NCBI GenBank assembly: GCA_011772495.1
Contig: WVZL01000006.1
Location: forward strand, 79,092-143,091
DNA length: 64,000 bases
Direction: 5' to 3'
Source: Candidatus Aminicenantota bacterium
Lineage (GTDB): Bacteria; Acidobacteriota; Aminicenantia; Aminicenantales; Aminicenantaceae
Made by a program: the position numbers and the translations under genes. Each line of letters begins with the position of its first letter. The first letter of the stretch is position 1. Below the pieces are notes generated by a model. It saw nothing but the letters and a program-made list of their open reading frames with translations. It was not told the DNA's origin and did not search any database. Positions 59,705-64,000 of the stretch are shown piece after piece.

Positions 59705-60289
59705 TTACGAATACCTTACATTCTCGATTTTAATGACAGGTCTTAGTCTATAAATGTTCTTTTTCTTATTTCTGGTGACTTTTATTGATTTGTCTGCATC
59801 AAAATCCAGGATGATCTTAACTGTACCGTTTGCCTCTACCCTGAATTGAACTGGTATCTTGATCTCACCGCTGGTAACTTTTAATTCATATTCCGCATCT
59901 GTGCCCTCTTCATCAACAATGATTCGACCTGAAGCCACCGACATTCTTATCTGATTGTAATGACCAGCTTCAAGGTCAGTCTCAACAATTTCCTCAGGAT
60001 TATTCTTCAGTGCTAACAGATCATATTCCTCTACTTCTTCGGAAACCACGATAAAATTACCCGGAGCTTTGTGCACTCTTATTCGATCTATAGTGACATA
60101 AATATTTTTTGCATTGTCGACTGGTTTATCTTTTAGAACTAGCCGAAAAACACCCGCCGTTGCCGTCGAACTTGAATCTGTTGTCAGGGCTGCTTCAGGT
60201 TTCTCTGGTGCAGTCGGATAATCAGAACAATGTGTGAACAAGAAAACTAGGGAGAACGAAACAAAGAATGAAAGGCCTATCTTTTTCAT
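59705..60289 (-). CDS. DUF4382-domain lipoprotein
   Basis: This 194-residue protein has a signal peptide ending in LFTHC (lipobox). A short Thr/Ser-rich linker precedes a DUF4382 domain: GVFRLVLKDKPVDNAKNIYVTI, YDLLALKNNPEEIVETDLEAGHYNQIRM and VKIILDFDADKSIKV. The family is common in Bacteroidota and Acidobacteriota envelopes, and its role is unknown. GGAGGAGAG precedes the ATG. Confidence 0.88.
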   Translation of the reverse strand: MKKIGLSFFVSFSLVFLFTHCSDYPTAPEKPEAALTTDSSSTATAGVFRLVLKDKPVDNAKNIYVTIDRIRVHKAPGNFIVVSEEVEEYDLLALKNNPEEIVETDLEAGHYNQIRMSVASGRIIVDEEGTDAEYELKVTSGEIKIPVQFRVEANGTVKIILDFDADKSIKVTRNKKKNIYRLRPVIKIENVRYS

Positions 60290-60524
60290 TGTCTCTCCTC
60301 CTTTCTTCCCCTCTTTTTTACTGGTCGTTAGCCTCAGTTAATCTTTTTAACAGATTCTTCCACTCATTTTATTCCTATATCCAAGTAACCTATAAAATGA
60401 ACTTTTGTGCCTATTTAGTCAATCGCCTTTTGAGGTGGATTTCTCCCTACATTATCACCCCCCCTTATCACCCTTTCTCAAAAAACGATTCTCTCCCCAG
60501 ATGCCAGCCAGGCCCTTTTTTGTA

Positions 60525-60553
60525 TTGACACCTTTTATGAATCTTTATATTGT
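60525..60553 (+). promoter_or_regulatory. Candidate promoter upstream of DoxX operon
   Basis: A perfect TTGACA (60525-60530) is 17 nt from TATTGT (60548-60553). The leader to ATG 60737 would be about 180 nt and would include the hairpin at 60617. Confidence 0.45.
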
Positions 60554-60616
60554 ATTTCTGATTTATCGGTGATTTGCATCATTCCTAAAATTGCAGCTAG
60601 CAAGCGACTTGGATAG

Positions 60617-60704
60617 AAAAGGGACAGGCTATTTTTTCGGCAAGGAAGAATCTTATTTCCTGGGAATAACTCTACAGCCTAGAAAACTAGCCTATCCCCT
60701 TTTT
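60617..60704. repeat. Imperfect inverted repeat, AAAAGGGACAGGCTA arms
   Basis: AAAAGGGACAGGCTA (60617-60631) pairs with TAGCCTATCCCCTTTT (60688-60703) with one mismatch and one extra base, and a T-rich tract follows. It could be a REP-like element or a leader hairpin/terminator in the DoxX leader. Confidence 0.55.
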
Positions 60705-60736
60705 CATGATTTTTTAATATGGAAAGGTAGGAAATC

Positions 60737-61264
60737 ATGCTGAAAAAACCAAAATTCAATTTCTCCCCAGTGCCTGATTACTCCACAACACAGTTAACCT
60801 TCCTTGTCATTCTAAGGCTTCTTATCGGATGGCATTTTTTCTACGAAGGCTTTGTTAAGCTGTTCAATCCTTACTGGTCTTCAGCCGGATTTCTTCTGGA
60901 GACACAGGGCATCTTCAAGGGCTTGGCATCCTCGATAGTGGCCAGCCCGGCTGCTTTGAGAGTGGTTGACTTTTTAAATGTCTGGGGATTGATTTTAATC
61001 GGAGCAGGATTGATTCTCGGGTGTTTAACACGGGCGGCAACTCTGTCAGGGATATTTCTTTTATTTTTATACTATGTTTTTCATCCCCCTCTTATCGGCT
61101 ATACCTACGCAACTCCTGTCGAAGGAAGCTATTTGATTGTTAATAAAATCTTAATAGAGACGTTTGCTCTGCTTGTGTTATTGGTATTTCCCACAGGGGG
61201 GATCATAGGAATAGATAGATTGATCTTTAGGGCAAAGAAAACTAACAAAAAAAGAAAGAAATAA
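60737..61264 (+). CDS. DoxX-family membrane protein
   Basis: This 175-residue protein has four hydrophobic segments (LTFLVILRLLIGWHFFYEG, GLILIGAGLILGCLTRAATL, LFLLFLYYVFH, LLVLLVFPTGGIIGI). The DoxX/TQO small-subunit-like pattern LIGWHFFYEGFVKL is clear. In other bacteria such proteins associate with thiosulfate or quinone oxidoreductases; here the next gene is an oxidoreductase-fold protein, which is suggestive. A basic tail (KKTNKKRKK) follows. Good GGTAGG upstream. Confidence 0.88.
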   Translation: MLKKPKFNFSPVPDYSTTQLTFLVILRLLIGWHFFYEGFVKLFNPYWSSAGFLLETQGIFKGLASSIVASPAALRVVDFLNVWGLILIGAGLILGCLTRAATLSGIFLLFLYYVFHPPLIGYTYATPVEGSYLIVNKILIETFALLVLLVFPTGGIIGIDRLIFRAKKTNKKRKK

Positions 61265-61278
61265 AGGGAGGAATTGAG

Positions 61279-62883
61279 ATGAGTCAGAAAGGAAATAAAA
61301 GCACTAAACAGACAACTGAGGAGTCTGTCCAAAAAAATACTCTTAAACGGAGGGATGTTCTTAAGGGATTAGTCACGATTCCTGTGTTGGGTCCTTTATT
61401 CTACTTCTTTTTCAGAAAGAAATGGCTGGATGATCTGAAGAAAAAAGAAATACTTGATGAGCTGGGCTTGGGAGGAAAGGCTCCAGTCGTTATTCCCGAG
61501 GCTGTGTCGAAAAAGCCCAGCCAACTTCTAAGGCTGGGAGTCATCGGTTTTGGCGGAAGAGGCGAATATCTGACAAAATGTGCTGGTTTCGTTCATCCCG
61601 ATTGGATAGAGGAAAAAAAGAAGGATGCCAAAGAAGACAAACTGGATAAAGGCCTGGAACACTTTTTAAACCAGGAAGATTTGAATGTAGTTCTGACAGG
61701 TATTTGCGACGTATTCGATATCAGGGCCGAAAGAGGTCTTGTGGCTTCAAAGAATGATATAAGGCCTGGAGGAGGCTCCGGAACTCTGCAAGGAGCCAAA
61801 CGCTACCTTCACTATCAGGAGATGCTTGAGAGCGACGATGTTGACGCTGTCATCATTGCCACTCCCGACCACTGGCATGCCCAGATGACCATAGATGCGG
61901 TTAAAGCCGGGAAGCATGTCTACTGTGAGAAGTGCATGACCCGCACGATTGATGAGACCTTCAAGATGGTTGACGCCGTCAAGAAAAGCGGCCAGGTCTT
62001 CCAGTTAGGTCATCAACAGCGACAGCAGGACAGTCATTTCAAGGCCAAACAAATCATCAGAAAAAATATTCTGGGTCCAATCAGTTTGGTTGAAACGACA
62101 ACAAACCGCAACTCTCCTGACGGAGCCTGGGTGTATGATATTCATGAGGAAGCAACCCCTGAAAACATTGACTGGGAACAGTTTCAGGGACCGGCTCCCC
62201 ACAAAGTGCCCTTCAGTCTGGAACGGTTTTTCCGCTGGCGTTGCTGGTTTGATTATGGAACCGGCCTTTCCGGCGACCTCTTATCCCATGAATATGATGC
62301 CATCAACCAGATTCTGGAGCTCGGTATTCCTAAAACTGCCATGGCTTCGGGCGGGATTTACTTCTACAAAGACGGTCGCGATGTTCCCGATGTCTTTCAG
62401 GCTGTGTTTGAATATCCTGAGAGGGATTTAACCCTTGTTTACAGCGCCACCCTGGCTAACGGCAGAGACCGGGGCAGAATCTTTATGGGCCATGATGCTT
62501 CTATGGAAGTTGGATACACCCTAACAGTCAATGCCGAGCCGGAATCCACCAGGTATGAAAATAAAATCATGAATAAAATCATTAACACCTCTTTGCCTCT
62601 GTTCACCTACCGGCCCGGGCTAAAAGGAATCGATACCGTGACTTCTGCGACAGAGCAGTATTTTGCTACTCGAGGTTTGATGTACACCTACAGGGAAGGA
62701 AGGCACGTTGATACAGCCCACCTTCATGTCAAAGAATGGCTGGACTGCATCCGCAACGGTGGTCAGCCGAGCTGCAATATTGACCGTGGCTTTGAAGAAG
62801 CTATAACTTGCCATATGGCGACTATTTCCTACCAAGAGAATCGTAAATTGGAATGGGACCCAGTGAATAAGAGGATTGTTTAA
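61279..62883 (+). CDS. Gfo/Idh/MocA-family oxidoreductase with Tat signal
   Basis: This 534-residue NAD(P)-dependent oxidoreductase-fold protein has a twin-arginine signal near its N-terminus (LKRRDVLKGLVTIPVLG), so it is exported folded, probably with cofactor bound. The Rossmann motif is LGVIGFGGRGEYL. The family strand VDAVIIATPDHWHAQMTIDA and the catalytic-region YCEKCMTRTIDE (usual EKP altered to EKC) follow. SGDLLSHEYDAINQIL is in the substrate domain. The sugar substrate is unknown. Coding begins 14 nt after DoxX with GGGAGG upstream, suggesting one operon. Confidence 0.9.
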   Translation: MSQKGNKSTKQTTEESVQKNTLKRRDVLKGLVTIPVLGPLFYFFFRKKWLDDLKKKEILDELGLGGKAPVVIPEAVSKKPSQLLRLGVIGFGGRGEYLTKCAGFVHPDWIEEKKKDAKEDKLDKGLEHFLNQEDLNVVLTGICDVFDIRAERGLVASKNDIRPGGGSGTLQGAKRYLHYQEMLESDDVDAVIIATPDHWHAQMTIDAVKAGKHVYCEKCMTRTIDETFKMVDAVKKSGQVFQLGHQQRQQDSHFKAKQIIRKNILGPISLVETTTNRNSPDGAWVYDIHEEATPENIDWEQFQGPAPHKVPFSLERFFRWRCWFDYGTGLSGDLLSHEYDAINQILELGIPKTAMASGGIYFYKDGRDVPDVFQAVFEYPERDLTLVYSATLANGRDRGRIFMGHDASMEVGYTLTVNAEPESTRYENKIMNKIINTSLPLFTYRPGLKGIDTVTSATEQYFATRGLMYTYREGRHVDTAHLHVKEWLDCIRNGGQPSCNIDRGFEEAITCHMATISYQENRKLEWDPVNKRIV

Positions 62884-62952
62884 CTCCCTTCTCCTGATTC
62901 TGTTTAAGAATTGAGAGATGGTGTTTAAAGCATTGAAGAAAGAGAGGCGAGC

Positions 62953-64000
62953 ATGAATGTAAAATTCCGTCTTGGCTTGATGATGTTTTTGCAATTTGCT
63001 ATCTGGGGAGCATGGTCACCTGTCCTTTCAGCCTATCTTAAGAAAACCCTGGGTTTCACTGGATTCCAGTTCAGTGTCATTTACAGCCTCCTTCCGCTGG
63101 CTACCATCATTTCTCCCTTTATCGGCGGACAGATCGCTGACCGTTATTTCTCCTCCCAGAAGGTTGTGGGGACTCTACAACTCATAGGAGGGGCGTTGCT
63201 CATCGCCATATCAACAGTCACTAATTTTCAAACAATGATGTGGCTGATGCTTTTCTATTGCCTCCTGTACGCTCCCACCCTGGCCCTGACAAATTCTATT
63301 GCCTTTATCAACCTCAAGAAGCCAGATAAAGAATTCGGGATAATAAGAGTTTGGGGAACCATTGGCTGGATTGTGGCTGGTCTTATACTCATGGGGTGGA
63401 GATATTCTGCCAAATCCTTTGAGCCGATTGCCTTTCAAGGAGATACCCTGCTTTTGGCGGGAATCTTTTCCCTCATCATGGGGATCCAGGCTTTCTCCTT
63501 ACCTCACACTCCTCCCAAAAAAGAAGCCGTAAAGCCCTGGGCCTTCCTGGAAGCGATCAAGATGATGAAGGATAAAAACTTTGCCGTATTCATCATCATT
63601 GCCTTTGTAGTAGCCACAGAACTGATGTTCTACTACAATCTGACCGCGCCTTTTCTGACCTCTGCTAAAATCGGCGTGTCAGATGCTGCTGTTCCAGGAG
63701 TGATGGTTATTGCCCAGGTCGCGGAAATTTTTGTCATGCTGATTCTTTTGCCTTATCTTATTGCCAGGATTGGCGTTAGAAACATACTGGTCATCGGTGT
63801 GCTGGCCTGGCCTGCTCGTTATATCATTTTTTCCATAGGCAAACCTTCATGGCTGGTCATCGCCTCTCTAGCTCTTCATGGTTTATGTTTTGTTTTCTTT
63901 TTTGTAGCCGCCTTTATCTATGTAGACATGGTCTCGCCGAGGGATATCCGCCACTCTGCTCAAAGTTTCATTACCCTAGTAACCTACGGCTTAGGGAATT
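62953..64000 (+). CDS. MFS nucleoside/sugar:H+ symporter-like transporter, 3'-truncated by window edge
   Basis: The frame opens at ATG 62953 after GAGGCGAG and stays open to the window end (349 codons), so the C-terminus is missing. The start VKFRLGLMMFLQFAIWGAW is close to the nucleoside:H+ symporter (NupG-like) subgroup of the major facilitator superfamily. The A-loop GGQIADRYFSSQK (consensus GxxxDRxxxR) is present. About ten TM helices are visible. It follows the Gfo/Idh/MocA gene, which would fit uptake of that enzyme's sugar product. Confidence 0.86.
   Translation, partial: MNVKFRLGLMMFLQFAIWGAWSPVLSAYLKKTLGFTGFQFSVIYSLLPLATIISPFIGGQIADRYFSSQKVVGTLQLIGGALLIAISTVTNFQTMMWLMLFYCLLYAPTLALTNSIAFINLKKPDKEFGIIRVWGTIGWIVAGLILMGWRYSAKSFEPIAFQGDTLLLAGIFSLIMGIQAFSLPHTPPKKEAVKPWAFLEAIKMMKDKNFAVFIIIAFVVATELMFYYNLTAPFLTSAKIGVSDAAVPGVMVIAQVAEIFVMLILLPYLIARIGVRNILVIGVLAWPARYIIFSIGKPSWLVIASLALHGLCFVFFFVAAFIYVDMVSPRDIRHSAQSFITLVTYGLGN

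Larger units (their letters stand above)
60290..60736. other. Intergenic region upstream of DoxX, with promoter and hairpin
   Basis: The 447-bp gap contains no credible gene. It holds a candidate plus-strand promoter (60525-60553), an imperfect inverted repeat (60617-60704) and pyrimidine-rich stretches. Confidence 0.6.

Overview
The window looks like chromosomal sequence of an uncultured, anaerobic, diderm bacterium. The gene content best fits Candidatus Aminicenantes or a related Acidobacteriota lineage. The reasons are: a zinc-ribbon/Ser-Thr kinase/TM/PD40-propeller receptor, a SpoIVB-type S55 protein, DUF4382 and SH3-barrel envelope proteins, a serine-palmitoyltransferase-like enzyme, a Tat-exported Gfo/Idh/MocA protein, many secreted peptidases and lipoproteins, and frequent GTG/TTG starts. 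There is no rRNA or other decisive marker, so the phylum is an inference. Both edges cut genes: a Lon-type protease at the left and an MFS transporter at the right. I see no transposase, integrase, phage module or CRISPR array, but several REP/MITE-like palindromes are present.

Layout. 1-6.4 kb: Lon-like protease, 23S/16S pseudouridine synthase, a polyproline lipoprotein resembling a glycosidase, a PflX-like radical SAM protein, a pyruvate-kinase C-domain protein and a zinc dehydrogenase. 6.6-9.1 kb: two MacB/FtsX-type permeases with no ATPase nearby. 9.1-26.4 kb (all minus strand): a long run holding an MBL-fold hydrolase, an amidohydrolase lipoprotein, a Na+/Ca2+ antiporter, then the central operon. 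That operon is alanine dehydrogenase, then NuoE-, NuoF- and NuoG-like subunits, then NfnA(S)- and NfnB(L)-like subunits, then a CoA-transferase and RNase HIII. It is followed by DUF401, cupin and AlaX genes. 26.7-28.3 kb: GHMP kinase and EF-P. 28.4-32.4 kb: a secreted propeller protein and an S55 peptidase-like protein. 32.6-36.6 kb: a candidate sphingolipid/fatty-acyl locus (SPT-like synthase, SDR, FabH). 36.7-44.2 kb: DUF885, TatD, YajQ, polyprenyl synthase, CYTH, a long-tailed RNA polymerase omega, radical SAM, AroM and small membrane proteins. 44.4-50.7 kb: a lipoprotein, a split radical SAM/SPASM pair, the receptor kinase and a membrane protein. 50.8-64 kb: tRNA-Lys, RmuC, an RRM protein, M1 and M4 peptidases, an SH3-barrel protein, a phosphoesterase, envelope proteins, DoxX, Gfo/Idh/MocA and MFS.

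The most interesting system is the five-subunit flavin/iron-sulfur oxidoreductase at 14.2-21.6 kb. Its subunit set matches electron-bifurcating HydABCSL/Bfu-type complexes, but the A subunit carries a NuoG/formate-dehydrogenase-type domain instead of an H-cluster, and that domain has lost the Cys/Sec that would ligate molybdenum. It is translationally coupled to alanine dehydrogenase and followed by a CoA-transferase. This suggests an NADH/NADPH/ferredoxin redox-balancing machine tied to amino-acid fermentation.

At the nucleotide level three things stand out. Arrays of a 9-bp repeat (GATAAACTA/GAAAAACTA on the minus strand) sit just upstream of three minus-strand genes. Three promoters place the -10 hexamer exactly 9 nt before the ATG, which implies leaderless mRNAs. 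A 7-2-7 palindrome lies between the fabH -10 hexamer and its start codon.
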